This document shows positions 1 to 5,939 of a stretch of DNA of 6,847 bases, one piece after another. Each line of letters opens with the position of its first letter. Position 1 is the first letter of the stretch. Both the position numbers and the translations under genes were made by a program. Origin of the DNA: Pseudomonadota bacterium (GTDB lineage Bacteria > Desulfobacterota > Syntrophobacteria > Syntrophobacterales > Syntrophobacteraceae); NCBI GenBank assembly GCA_023416335.1, contig JAEZHY010000074.1:1-6847 (forward strand). The letters are read 5' to 3'. The notes under the pieces were generated by a model. That model did no database searches, was not told the DNA's origin, and saw only the letters and a list, made by a program, of their open reading frames with translations.

Positions 1-77
1 TAAGAACTGACTGCGGTAAATTCAATTAAGTGCTGGAAATGGATGAATTTCGAGGAGAAAGTGAGATAAATAAGAAA

Positions 78-109
78 GGCCTCCCTCTCGTCCGGTCGAG
101 AGGAAGGCC
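78..109 (-). terminator. Rho-independent terminator of the SYLF gene
   Basis: Arms at 78-90 and 97-109 form a 13-bp stem around a 6-nt loop. The one mismatch seen on the plus strand becomes a G-U pair when read as minus-strand RNA, so the stem is complete only in that direction. On the minus strand it is followed by a T-rich run (positions 77 down to 67, TTTCTTATTTA). It lies 25 nt past the stop codon of the SYLF gene, so it very probably ends that transcript. Left of it (1-77) I see no gene. Confidence 0.88.
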
Positions 110-134
110 CTGGAATTTCGTGGCAGGCGGGTGC

Positions 135-836
135 TTACTTCCTGCTTTTGCCCCCGGAATATCTTTGGAGAATCTGTTTGAAGTGAGCCGCCTCTCCGTG
201 CGCTTTCACCCTCCCGGCAAGGATGTCGTCTACGTTGAAGCCTTTCTTGCCGTAATAAGCTGCGTTGGCGTCGTCATTGACCGAAATCACGGCTCCTTCG
301 ATTGCTACACCGCCGAAAAGCCCTCTGCTCCGGGAGTAGGAATAGATTTCAGCCTTGAGTTGCACATCGGTTCCGGCTTCCGCATGGCGGCCGACCGGCC
401 CTGCGGCGACTGACAGATCTGCCCCAAGGGTGAACTTCCCGTTCTTGATAGCCTGGATGCCGCGCGCCGTTTTGAAAACCAGGATAATATCGGTGGATTC
501 CGCTCCGATCTGGAACCCTACGCTTCCACCACCCATGGAAATGAAGACGGGATTGCTCCAGTTCCCGCCGTTGTTGACGGAAAGGACACCGGTGCCGTAA
601 CGTCCGCCTACAATGAAGCCTGCCTTGATGAGACCCGGGATCACCGCGATTCCATAGGCGTTACGGAACAACTGCGGCGGAATACCGGTTTCGGGAATGG
701 CCATGATTTCCTGGAGGACAGCGCTTGCTTCGGCAAGCTTCGAATTCTCATCGGCCAGCGCCGGAATCGGCTGGAGAAGCATCGCCGCCGCTGCGATGAG
801 AAGAAATAATGCCGGTGCTCTCTTCTTCCTGTTCAT
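135..836 (-). CDS. Secreted SYLF/Ysc84-domain lipid-binding family protein
   Basis: A 233-aa protein. Residues 1-28 form a signal peptide: a basic start (MNRKKR), a hydrophobic core and an ALA cleavage site before Asp29, so the protein should reach the periplasm or outer envelope. The rest, from about residue 60 to 225, is one SYLF (DUF500/Ysc84) domain. It shows the hallmark glycine-rich strands: GIAVIPGLIKAGFIVGGRYG, then GGGSVGFQIGAESTDIILVF, a GADLSVAAGPVGR segment and the YSRSRGLFGG turn. Eukaryotic SYLF domains bind phosphoinositides; the bacterial secreted members are poorly understood, so lipid binding is inferred. The ATG at 836 has a GGAGG six bases upstream (843-847). No partner gene is obvious; a terminator follows 25 nt after the stop. 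The family call is firm, the role open. Confidence 0.93.
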   Translation of the reverse strand: MNRKKRAPALFLLIAAAAMLLQPIPALADENSKLAEASAVLQEIMAIPETGIPPQLFRNAYGIAVIPGLIKAGFIVGGRYGTGVLSVNNGGNWSNPVFISMGGGSVGFQIGAESTDIILVFKTARGIQAIKNGKFTLGADLSVAAGPVGRHAEAGTDVQLKAEIYSYSRSRGLFGGVAIEGAVISVNDDANAAYYGKKGFNVDDILAGRVKAHGEAAHFKQILQRYSGGKSRK

Positions 837-898
837 TCAATCCCTCCCTTTTGAGTAAAATGCAGGTTCCGGTGCGAAGACCCAGCCGCACCCGATGC

Positions 899-927
899 TC
901 AATAAACCACATATCAAAGATATGCAA
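899..927 (-). promoter_or_regulatory. Possible sigma70 promoter of the SYLF gene
   Basis: Read on the minus strand, TTGCAT (927-922) is followed after 17 nt by TATTGA (904-899). The -10 matches the consensus at only three of six positions, so this is weak. The interest is the inverted repeat that fills the spacer, where an operator would sit. The leader to the ATG at 836 would be about 55 nt. Confidence 0.25.
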
Positions 928-932
928 GTGGT
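906..932. repeat. Inverted repeat upstream of the SYLF gene
   Basis: CATATC (910-915), AAA, GATATG (919-924) form a perfect 6-bp inverted repeat. An outer pair, ACCAC (906-910) and GTGGT (928-932), can extend it as a hairpin with a 4-nt bulge. It lies 74-96 bp upstream of the SYLF start and between the candidate -35 and -10. It could be a regulator-binding site or chance. Confidence 0.45.
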
Positions 933-983
933 CGCATGCACTATCGAATTGGACTCTCAAAAACCTACGGTCCGATGCAATTG

Positions 984-1145
984 TCAGGCCGACTCCTCAT
1001 CGTCCTCCTTGCGTTCGCAAATCCAGATTGCCGCCGCGAGCCTCTCCATTCCTGAACTCCAGAGCTTCCGGGCCTCCTCCCGGCCGTTGTCCATGGCTTT
1101 GAAAAGTTCATCGGCCTTATCGAGCATCTGAATCATCTCGGCCAT
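984..1145 (-). CDS. Small hypothetical protein, 53 aa
   Basis: An ATG at 1145 opens 53 codons ending in TGA (986-984). The start has an excellent ribosome site, GGTGGAGG with five A's before the ATG (GGAGG at 1151-1155), which is the main reason to believe the gene. The product (MAEMIQMLDKADELFKAMDN at its start) is highly charged, predicted to be mostly helical, without a signal peptide or membrane segment, and ends in an acidic tail (ERKEDDEESA). I do not recognise a family. It lies 88 nt downstream of the 88-aa gene on the same strand, and the heptamer array falls in the gap, 25 nt before its start. No terminator is visible after it. It may be translated from the same message as the 88-aa gene. 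Confidence 0.62.
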   Translation of the reverse strand: MAEMIQMLDKADELFKAMDNGREEARKLWSSGMERLAAAIWICERKEDDEESA

Positions 1146-1170
1146 TTTTTCCTCCACCAATTCTCCTTTT

Positions 1171-1203
1171 CAGTGAACAGTAAACAGTGAGCAGTGAGCT
1201 GAG
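1171..1203. repeat. Heptamer tandem array (CAGTGAR)4-CTGAG, copy 1
   Basis: Four back-to-back heptamers, CAGTGAA, CAGTAAA, CAGTGAG, CAGTGAG (1171-1198), are followed by CTGAG. The same arrangement with slightly different heptamers occurs at 5671-5703. It lies between two small minus-strand genes, upstream of the ribosome site of the 53-aa ORF. It is probably a dispersed non-coding repeat; no function is visible. Confidence 0.8.
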
Positions 1204-1233
1204 AAAAGCAATAAACCGGAATCGAGAGCAGCC

Positions 1234-1500
1234 TTACATCTGTTTTGCGATCCGGAGTGCTTCGCGGTTGTCGTCCAGCCTCTTGCGCATTATCTGCAAT
1301 TCCTGGTAATCCCGGTACCAATCTTGAAAGTCGGCATTGGGTTCCGGGAATTTATTCTGCTCGAAGGCCTGTCGGAAAGCTTCCGTGCTCATCCCGTGTT
1401 CTTCCTCTCTGCGCTGAAGATTCTTCAGCAGCTTATCGACTATCTTTTGGCACCAGTTGATCTCCCTGCTCATGGAGATTTCGTATTCGTCGGTATGCAC
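1234..1500 (-). CDS. Small hypothetical protein, 88 aa, GTG start
   Basis: The ORF ends in TAA at 1236-1234. I place the start at GTG 1500, because AAGGAG (1515-1510) lies nine bases upstream and an in-frame TAG lies farther up with no other start codon between. An internal ATG at 1473 has no good ribosome site. The product is soluble, rich in Glu, Arg, Lys and Gln, has one Cys (CQKIVDKLLKNLQRREEEHG near residue 17) and four Trp/Tyr residues in the middle (DFQDWYRDYQEL), and is probably two or three helices with a coiled-coil-like end. No signal peptide or membrane segment. I do not recognise the family. It lies 132 bp beyond the Doc toxin gene on the same strand, and I see no evidence that it belongs to that module. 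Confidence 0.7.
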   Translation of the reverse strand: MHTDEYEISMSREINWCQKIVDKLLKNLQRREEEHGMSTEAFRQAFEQNKFPEPNADFQDWYRDYQELQIMRKRLDDNREALRIAKQM

Positions 1501-1517
1501 TACAACGATCTCCTTAT

Positions 1518-1533
1518 CTCCGATGATTCGGAG
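1518..1533 (-). promoter_or_regulatory. Short hairpin just before the ribosome site of the 88-aa gene
   Basis: CTCCGA and TCGGAG form a perfect 6-bp stem with a 4-nt loop, two bases upstream of the AAGGAG ribosome site (1515-1510). In the minus-strand message it would sit directly before the start region and could affect initiation. The rest of 1501-1632 shows no promoter or gene I can support. Confidence 0.35.
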
Positions 1534-1632
1534 CTATGACGCAATTCCGGTTCGCCCCGCAAGGTTCAAGGGCAAACAAGTCAGACTATATTCGGCATTC
1601 CGGCTTTTGGTGCGGCATTCTCCATCTGGATC

Positions 1633-2022
1633 TCATCTTTCTTGAGTAATTGCATGCCCCCGAAGCCACGCGGCCAACTCATCCAGCTGAATCTCACCTT
1701 TGCCCAAGCGTTCAAAAAAAATGACGCGATCCGGGCCCGGGGCCTTGATCTGGAAGCCATGGAGCCGCAAAAAGAGCATACAGACGACATATGCCGTCCT
1801 CTTGTTTCCATCCAAAAAAGGATGGTTACATGCTATCCCGTGTGCGTAAATTGCGGCCAAGTCAAATACGTCCGGCTCGCCGTATGCTTCAAGTTGCATC
1901 GGACGGGCCAGAGAGCTTTCCAGGAGCCCCATATCCCTGATACCGGTTGTGCCCCCATGCTCGGCAATTTGTTGGTCATGGATGGCCAGGACAACTGCCG
2001 GATCGATCCAGGTCCAACTCAT
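1633..2022 (-). CDS. doc: Doc-family (Fic fold) toxin of a type II TA module
   Basis: A 129-aa protein, the usual length for Doc. The Fic motif is at residues 67-76, HPFLDGNKRT: the invariant His67, Phe69, Asp71, Asn73 and Arg75 are present, with Lys74 where AMP-transferring Fic enzymes carry Gly. That NKR form is typical of Doc. P1 Doc phosphorylates EF-Tu and stops translation; the same activity here is inferred. The N-terminal stretch GIRDMGLLESSLARPM (27-42) and FDLAAIYAHGIACNHPFLDG are also typical of the death-on-curing family. The ATG overlaps the antitoxin stop by four bases (ATGA, 2022-2019), and a GGGAG lies 11 bases upstream (2034-2038), so translation should be coupled to the antitoxin. 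No truncation or missing catalytic residue is visible. Confidence 0.93.
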   Translation of the reverse strand: MSWTWIDPAVVLAIHDQQIAEHGGTTGIRDMGLLESSLARPMQLEAYGEPDVFDLAAIYAHGIACNHPFLDGNKRTAYVVCMLFLRLHGFQIKAPGPDRVIFFERLGKGEIQLDELAAWLRGHAITQER

Positions 2023-2246
2023 CGATTGGACAACTCCCGAAGCACATCCCGATCCTCACGCATAATGGCCTCGGCTGCCGCCATCTGCTTGGCAAAATTC
2101 TCATCCAGGGGCGTGATCCTGTATCCGTCTTGCGCATCGGTCAGATATATGGTGTCACCTTCCTCGACTTTTAGTCTCGCCAAGACCTCTTTAGGGAGAA
2201 CAAGGCCGAGAGAGTTTCCAATTTTCCGAATTTTCAGTGTTTGCAT
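2019..2246 (-). CDS. AbrB/MazE/SpoVT-type antitoxin paired with Doc
   Basis: A 75-aa protein. Residues 1-45 form the swapped-hairpin AbrB/MazE DNA-binding domain, with its signature KIRKIGNSLGLVLPKEVL (5-22) followed by LKVEEGDTIYL. Residues 50-75 (FAKQMAAAEAIMREDRDVLR and on) make a charged helical tail of the kind that wraps and neutralises the toxin. The gene is first in the operon, as is usual for such pairs, and its TGA overlaps the toxin ATG. The ATG at 2246 is preceded only by a weak GGGG site (about 8-11 nt upstream). The N-terminal domain should bind the palindrome over the operon promoter and repress it, more strongly with toxin bound; that is known for related modules and inferred here. 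Classical P1 Doc uses a Phd antitoxin; AbrB-type partners of Doc are a known alternative. Confidence 0.92.
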   Translation of the reverse strand: MQTLKIRKIGNSLGLVLPKEVLARLKVEEGDTIYLTDAQDGYRITPLDENFAKQMAAAEAIMREDRDVLRELSNR

Positions 2247-2288
2247 CGTGACTACCCCGTCTCGCTGTTAATAATAATGTTGCTACGA

Positions 2289-2300
2289 AAGTTATAACTT
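2289..2300. promoter_or_regulatory. Palindromic operator candidate over the TA promoter -10
   Basis: AAGTTATAACTT is a perfect 12-bp palindrome that covers the -10 element of the TA promoter. Antitoxins of the AbrB/MazE fold bind as dimers to AT-rich inverted repeats at their own promoters, so this is the likely autoregulatory site. Binding is inferred. Confidence 0.6.
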
Positions 2301-2320
2301 CATATACTGGTAGGTGTCAA
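2291..2320 (-). promoter_or_regulatory. Sigma70 promoter of the TA operon
   Basis: On the minus strand a perfect -35, TTGACA (2320-2315), is followed after 18 nt by TATAAC (2296-2291), five of six to consensus; TTATAA at 17 nt is the alternative register. Transcription should start near 2284, giving a leader of about 38 nt to the antitoxin ATG at 2246. It lies in the 137-bp gap after tilS, where no terminator is visible, so the TA genes may also receive read-through from tilS. Confidence 0.75.
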
Positions 2321-2383
2321 GCCGTGCCGAATGAGGACCATCGGGATTGAGCGAATGCCCGGAACTATTAAGAGAGTGAGAGG

Positions 2384-3835
2384 CTAAGGGGAATGGATAC
2401 CATATTCTTCTTTGCTCTCCCGAATTCGCAGCAATCGCGCAGTAATCACAGCCTGCGTTTGTGCGTCCGTCTTTACCCGCTCATCGATTCTCAATCCTGC
2501 TACCCAACATATCTTCTCCGAGTCGCACAGGAGTGGAATGTCCTGCCTTTTTGCTTTTGGAATTTTGGAATCGGTAAAAAAGTCCTGCAATTTCTTCGAG
2601 CCCTGCATCCCAAGCGGGCGAAATCTGTCGCCGGGCCTCCAGAACCTGATGCGCACCGGCCATCTGATTTTGCCGGCATCCATGCGAACGAAGTCGTGTT
2701 CGCCCGGCGACGGGGAACTCCGGTCCACCTCGTTCGACATTGCGATTTCAAGAGTGAAAGGGCCGATTTCGTATGTTCCGGGTTCTGAGGCGACAACCTC
2801 GTCGTCGGAATAGTCAGGAGAAGAAAGGCCGATCTTTCTAACCAGGAGTCTTTCGGAAACCCGGAGGGCTTCGATTCCACCGGGGAAACGGATCGATTTT
2901 CCGGGCTTGCCCGATGCGATATTGTCGACCAGCGCCTGGAGGTGCAATGCGGTGATGCTGGAGAGATCGCCCCGAACCTTTTCGATTCCGTACCTCAGGA
3001 CCCTGCGCAGAAGTGCCGGGTGAAGCTTTCTGAGGGCGGGCAGGTCCAGTGAGACGACATTGTGAGCGTGCTCTCCGAGAGCCTCGGTCCAGCTTTTCTC
3101 GACCTGCCGGGCCCACCACGATTCTTCCTCGTTGGCCAGTTCGGCATATCGGGCGAGAGTCTTCGTAATTTCAGGGTGAAAGGCCTCCCGCAAGAGCGGG
3201 AAAATCTGGAGCCGAAGCCGGTTGCGTTGGCAAAAGAGTTCCTGGTTCGTGGAATCGTCCCTGTATTCCAGGCGCCGTGATTGCAGGTACTCGAATATCT
3301 CCTCCCGTGTTGCAAACAGCAGGGGGCGTATGATCCCTTCGGCGGTTCGGGGGAGCATGGCCCTCATTCCCGCGGGACCCGTTCCCCTGAGCAACCGGAG
3401 GAGGACCTCTTCGGCCTGATCGCTCGCCGTGTGGCCGAGGGCGATCTTGCCGGCCTTCAGAGTGGTTGCGATTTCCTTGAAAAACGCATGCCGGCATTCA
3501 CGCGCAGCCATCTCGACCGAAATCTTCCTTTCCGCCGCAAATGCATGCACGTCCGCGGTGCCGCAGTGGAAAGCCAGGCCGTGGCCGCAGGCGAGATCGC
3601 GCACGAATTCCCTGTCGTCGTCCGACTCCGGCCCCCTCAGCCGGTGGTCGAAGTGGACGACGGTAATAGTGTCTATTTGAAGCCTGGTTTTCAGATTATG
3701 CAGAATATCGAGGAGCGTTACCGAATCCGGACCGCCGGAAACCGCGACCAGAATGTTGTTCCGGGCGGATATCAGGTTGTGTTTCCTGATATACTCAGCT
3801 GCCCGGTCCTGAAAAGATTGAGGAACTTTCGTCAT
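2384..3835 (-). CDS. tilS: tRNA(Ile)-lysidine synthetase TilS
   Basis: TilS joins lysine to C34 of the CAU anticodon of a minor tRNA-Ile with ATP, changing it from methionine to isoleucine identity and AUG to AUA reading. The 483-aa protein has the N-type ATP pyrophosphatase domain with the P-loop SGGPDS (33-38), then VVHFDHRLRG (59-68), the GHTASDQAEEVLLRLLRGTG region (134-153), and RPLLFATREEI with DDSTNQELFCQRNRLR (193-208), which are hallmark TilS stretches. The middle helical part follows, and the C-terminal TilS_C domain starts near residue 395 with FWRPGDRFRPLGMQGSKKLQ. The frame stays open 35 codons farther upstream, but I choose ATG 3835 because its family alignment begins there and it overlaps the preceding gene's TGA (ATGA, 3835-3832). 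There is no strong ribosome site, which fits translational coupling. All key residues look intact. A stop at 2386-2384 is followed by no terminator. Confidence 0.96.
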   Translation of the reverse strand: MTKVPQSFQDRAAEYIRKHNLISARNNILVAVSGGPDSVTLLDILHNLKTRLQIDTITVVHFDHRLRGPESDDDREFVRDLACGHGLAFHCGTADVHAFAAERKISVEMAARECRHAFFKEIATTLKAGKIALGHTASDQAEEVLLRLLRGTGPAGMRAMLPRTAEGIIRPLLFATREEIFEYLQSRRLEYRDDSTNQELFCQRNRLRLQIFPLLREAFHPEITKTLARYAELANEEESWWARQVEKSWTEALGEHAHNVVSLDLPALRKLHPALLRRVLRYGIEKVRGDLSSITALHLQALVDNIASGKPGKSIRFPGGIEALRVSERLLVRKIGLSSPDYSDDEVVASEPGTYEIGPFTLEIAMSNEVDRSSPSPGEHDFVRMDAGKIRWPVRIRFWRPGDRFRPLGMQGSKKLQDFFTDSKIPKAKRQDIPLLCDSEKICWVAGLRIDERVKTDAQTQAVITARLLRIRESKEEYGIHSP

Positions 3836-4632
3836 GTTTCGAGGTCGATGGGGCGCGGCGAAGCGGGCCTTTCTTCCGAAGTTTCCGAGGGTTTGTCGTC
3901 TTTGGACGGTTCGGGAAGGAGCTGGACCGCATCTTTCCATTTCTTGCCGTTTACGAGCAGCTTGCCGGAGCTGTTCATAACGGTATTGTCCTCAAGGATT
4001 ATCAGCCCGAACCGTTCGGCAACCTGGCTCTTGTACTGGTATTCCATCGCCTTCTTGCGAAGCTTATAATTGAGAACGATAAGGACCGCCGCAAAGATGG
4101 ACAGGAGAAGCAGAATGACTCCGCCGGAGACGAGCAGAATTCGGATGGACTTTTCGCCCACGTTGCCGATAAGCGAAACGACGGTATCCAGCTTGTAGAC
4201 AAAGCCGATTCCCGCGGCCAGAAGCAGCAGAAGAGCCAGGAAGGGGAGCCTCTGAATCCAGGTTACCATCCTGTTGAGCTGCTGTATTCTGCCGGCTCCT
4301 TCATTTTTGGATTCCGATCCTTCCTGCGCGGTCTGCACAAGGGGTTCCTGGTCGCCGAAGTATTTGTTGAACCCCACGATTATGGTGCCCAGGAGGAAGG
4401 AAATCCCGATCGGGACAAGGAAAGCGACCATGAAATAGAGCCGCCATGGGAAGGTGTTTCCACCTTCACGGCCGCTGTCGCCTATCTGGTAGAGCCAGCA
4501 GGTAAGGAGGATTACGATCTCCACCCAGCCGAGGAAATAAAGGTACTTCCGGAATAACTCTTTGCGTTCCACATCATTGAAGAGGCTGGCTATGCCGCTG
4601 AGTTTTTCCGGTTTTTCGTGTAAGCTGTTCAT
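3832..4632 (-). CDS. Four-helix membrane protein of unknown function, coupled to tilS
   Basis: A 266-aa protein with four clear hydrophobic segments: about residues 31-50, 64-88, 129-147 and 163-189. Between helices 2 and 3 is a polar loop (about 90-128, rich in Glu, Gln and Ser); after helix 4 comes a basic stretch (KLRKKAMEYQYKSQ) and a 60-residue soluble tail containing a small strand-rich part (FGLIILEDNTVMNSSGKLLV) and a Pro/Ser/Glu-rich end. With helix 4 followed by positive charges, both ends are probably cytoplasmic. I recognise no enzymatic motif or family. It is the first gene of a two-gene unit: its TGA overlaps the tilS ATG. The start at ATG 4632 has only a weak ribosome site. Whether it has any link to tRNA modification is unknown; the coupling may be only positional. 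Confidence 0.85.
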   Translation of the reverse strand: MNSLHEKPEKLSGIASLFNDVERKELFRKYLYFLGWVEIVILLTCWLYQIGDSGREGGNTFPWRLYFMVAFLVPIGISFLLGTIIVGFNKYFGDQEPLVQTAQEGSESKNEGAGRIQQLNRMVTWIQRLPFLALLLLLAAGIGFVYKLDTVVSLIGNVGEKSIRILLVSGGVILLLLSIFAAVLIVLNYKLRKKAMEYQYKSQVAERFGLIILEDNTVMNSSGKLLVNGKKWKDAVQLLPEPSKDDKPSETSEERPASPRPIDLET

Positions 4633-4662
4633 TTTCAGTCTCTGGGTTTTTCTCAGAAGTTA

Positions 4663-4691
4663 TTGATATCCATTTCGAAACAGGATAACAA
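4663..4691 (+). promoter_or_regulatory. Possible sigma70 promoter of purC
   Basis: TTGATA (4663-4668) is followed after 17 nt by TAACAA (4686-4691). The -35 is good and the -10 poor (three of six). It would give a leader of about 75 nt. I see no PurR-like operator or purine riboswitch in 4633-4774. Confidence 0.3.
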
Positions 4692-4710
4692 ATGGCGTAA
4701 TCACGGTCAA
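4682..4710 (-). promoter_or_regulatory. Sigma70 promoter of the membrane protein-tilS operon
   Basis: On the minus strand TTGACC (4710-4705) and TATCCT (4687-4682) are separated by 17 nt; they match the consensus at five and four of six positions. The leader to ATG 4632 would be about 43 nt. It overlaps the weaker plus-strand candidate for purC. Confidence 0.5.
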
Positions 4711-4774
4711 CCGCCTTCTGGCACATGAAAATCGGCTCAGAGGCTGTTCCAGACTTTATTTTTCAGGAGGAGAA

Positions 4775-5671
4775 ATGACTCAGAAGGCGATTTTGGAAAC
4801 GAATTTTTCGGGGCTCAATCTGGTTTCTCGCGGGAAGGTAAGAGATATTTACGATCTCGGCGATTCTCTGCTCATTGTGGCGACGGACCGAATTTCCGCT
4901 TTCGACGTGGTCATGCAGAATCCGGTTCCCGATAAGGGAAAGATCCTTACTCAGCTCTCGGAATTCTGGCTCAACCACCTTAAGGACGTTGTCCGGAACC
5001 ACCTGATCGGTACGGATGTGAAAGAATTTCCGGAAGTCTGCCGTCCATATGCCGCCGAGCTTGACGGGCGCACCATGTGGGTCCGCAAGGCGAAGGTCAT
5101 GCCTGTCGAATGCATCGTCCGGGGCTACCTGGTCGGGTCCGGGTGGGAAGATTATAAAAGGACCGGCAGCCTGTGCGGGATAGCCCTGCCGAAGGGACTC
5201 ATCGAAGCAGAGAAACTTCCCGAGCCCGTTTTTACCCCGTCGACCAAGGCGGAACTCGGAGAGCATGACGAGAATATTTCGTTCGACCAGATGGCGAAGA
5301 TCGTCGGACGCGACCTGGCCGAAAAGGTCTCCCGTGTTGCGGTCGAACTCTACAGGAAGGGCGCCGACTATGCCCGGGAACGCGGGATAATCCTGGCCGA
5401 CACCAAGTTCGAATTCGGTCTGGCCGATGGAGGACTCATGCTGGTGGATGAAGTTCTTACCCCGGATTCGAGCCGCTTCTGGCCCGCCGATCGGTACCGC
5501 CCTGGGATGAGTCCGGAAAGTTTCGATAAGCAGTTCGTTCGCAACTACCTCATAGCGAGCGGGTGGAAGAAAACCGATCCATCGCCCCTGCTGCCCGACG
5601 ACGTCGTAGCCAATACGCGCGCCCGGTACCTGGAAGCGCTGGAGAGGCTTTCTGGGAAAAAGCTCCGATAG
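4775..5671 (+). CDS. purC: Phosphoribosylaminoimidazole-succinocarboxamide synthase (SAICAR synthetase)
   Basis: PurC condenses CAIR with aspartate, using ATP, to form SAICAR in de novo purine synthesis in the cytoplasm. The 298-aa protein is the long form (yeast Ade1-like), about 60 residues longer than the E. coli enzyme. Visible marks are the N-terminal nucleotide-binding strand GKVRDIYD (20-27), ATDRISAFDVVM (36-47), SAICAR signature 1 around PVECIVRGYLVGSGW (110-124), signature 2 LADTKFEFG (207-215), and DEVLTPDSSRFWPADRY (225-241). The ATG at 4775 has a perfect AGGAGG (4765-4770) four bases upstream. It appears to be transcribed alone: the gene on the left diverges and the next gene on the right is 468 bp away. 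No classical terminator follows; a heptamer array begins at the last base of the stop codon. Confidence 0.97.
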   Translation: MTQKAILETNFSGLNLVSRGKVRDIYDLGDSLLIVATDRISAFDVVMQNPVPDKGKILTQLSEFWLNHLKDVVRNHLIGTDVKEFPEVCRPYAAELDGRTMWVRKAKVMPVECIVRGYLVGSGWEDYKRTGSLCGIALPKGLIEAEKLPEPVFTPSTKAELGEHDENISFDQMAKIVGRDLAEKVSRVAVELYRKGADYARERGIILADTKFEFGLADGGLMLVDEVLTPDSSRFWPADRYRPGMSPESFDKQFVRNYLIASGWKKTDPSPLLPDDVVANTRARYLEALERLSGKKLR

Positions 5672-5703
5672 AGTGAACAGTGAGCGGTGAACAGTGAACT
5701 GAG
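5671..5703. repeat. Heptamer tandem array (CAGTGAR)4-CTGAG, copy 2
   Basis: Heptamers GAGTGAA, CAGTGAG, CGGTGAA, CAGTGAA (5671-5698) are followed by CTGAG. It has the same unit, number and end as the array at 1171-1203, in the same orientation. It starts on the final G of the purC stop codon. Confidence 0.8.
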
Positions 5704-5765
5704 CGGCTTTTCTGATTTTGCAGGTATGAACGAACAAGGACAAGAAACCGATGGATTGCGGGTGG

Positions 5766-5795
5766 CCCAGGCAACAGGTCTTATCGTTGCCTGGG
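5766..5795. repeat. 10-bp hairpin with GGCAAC/GTTGCC core, first copy
   Basis: CCCAGGCAAC (5766-5775) and its exact complement GTTGCCTGGG (5786-5795) enclose a 10-nt loop; two more pairs form if one G is bulged. No T-run follows in either direction, so it is not a classical terminator, but it could mark the purC transcript end, 95 nt past the stop. Confidence 0.75.
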
Positions 5796-5843
5796 GCCGG
5801 AGGACAAGAGGCTTCACGTAGATTTACCGTCCCTCTTGCCTGC

Positions 5844-5876
5844 GGCACGGGCAACCAAAACCACGTTGCCCGTGTC
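5844..5876. repeat. 10- to 12-bp hairpin with GGCAAC/GTTGCC core, second copy
   Basis: CACGGGCAAC (5846-5855) and GTTGCCCGTG (5865-5874) pair perfectly around a 9-nt loop; a G-U and a G-C pair extend the stem to 5844-5876. It shares its inner GGGCAAC/GTTGCCC arm ends with the hairpin 70 bp to the left. No T-run follows. Confidence 0.75.
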
Positions 5877-5927
5877 ACCCATGGTTTGGTTCCGAGCGCA
5901 AGGCGGTGGGCACGATGAAGTGTTACC

Positions 5928-5939
5928 CGCTTCGCGCCT
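5928..5939. repeat. 12-bp direct repeat, left copy
   Basis: CGCTTCGCGCCT occurs here and again at 6107-6118 in the same orientation. Both are preceded by GTGT within a few bases, so the similarity extends a little beyond the 12 bp. The left copy runs into the palindrome at 5932-5955. Confidence 0.65.

Noticed and set aside
30..413. A 127-codon plus-strand open frame
   Set aside because: It reads through the terminator hairpin and the antisense of the conserved SYLF domain, with no family resemblance.
1171..1203. Tandem heptamers considered as a CRISPR array or origin iterons
   Set aside because: The units are only 7 bp with no spacers, and no cas or replication gene is near.
1642..2271. A 209-codon plus-strand open frame
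   Set aside because: It lies opposite the Doc and AbrB-type genes, both of which have clear family motifs.
3836..3940. A 35-codon N-terminal extension of TilS
   Set aside because: It lies inside the end of the preceding gene, lacks TilS similarity, and ATG 3835 has the ATGA overlap and the expected family N-terminus.
3281..4069. A 262-codon plus-strand open frame
   Set aside because: It is antisense to conserved TilS motifs (P-loop and tRNA-binding region) and the membrane protein tail; the composition is that of a shadow frame.
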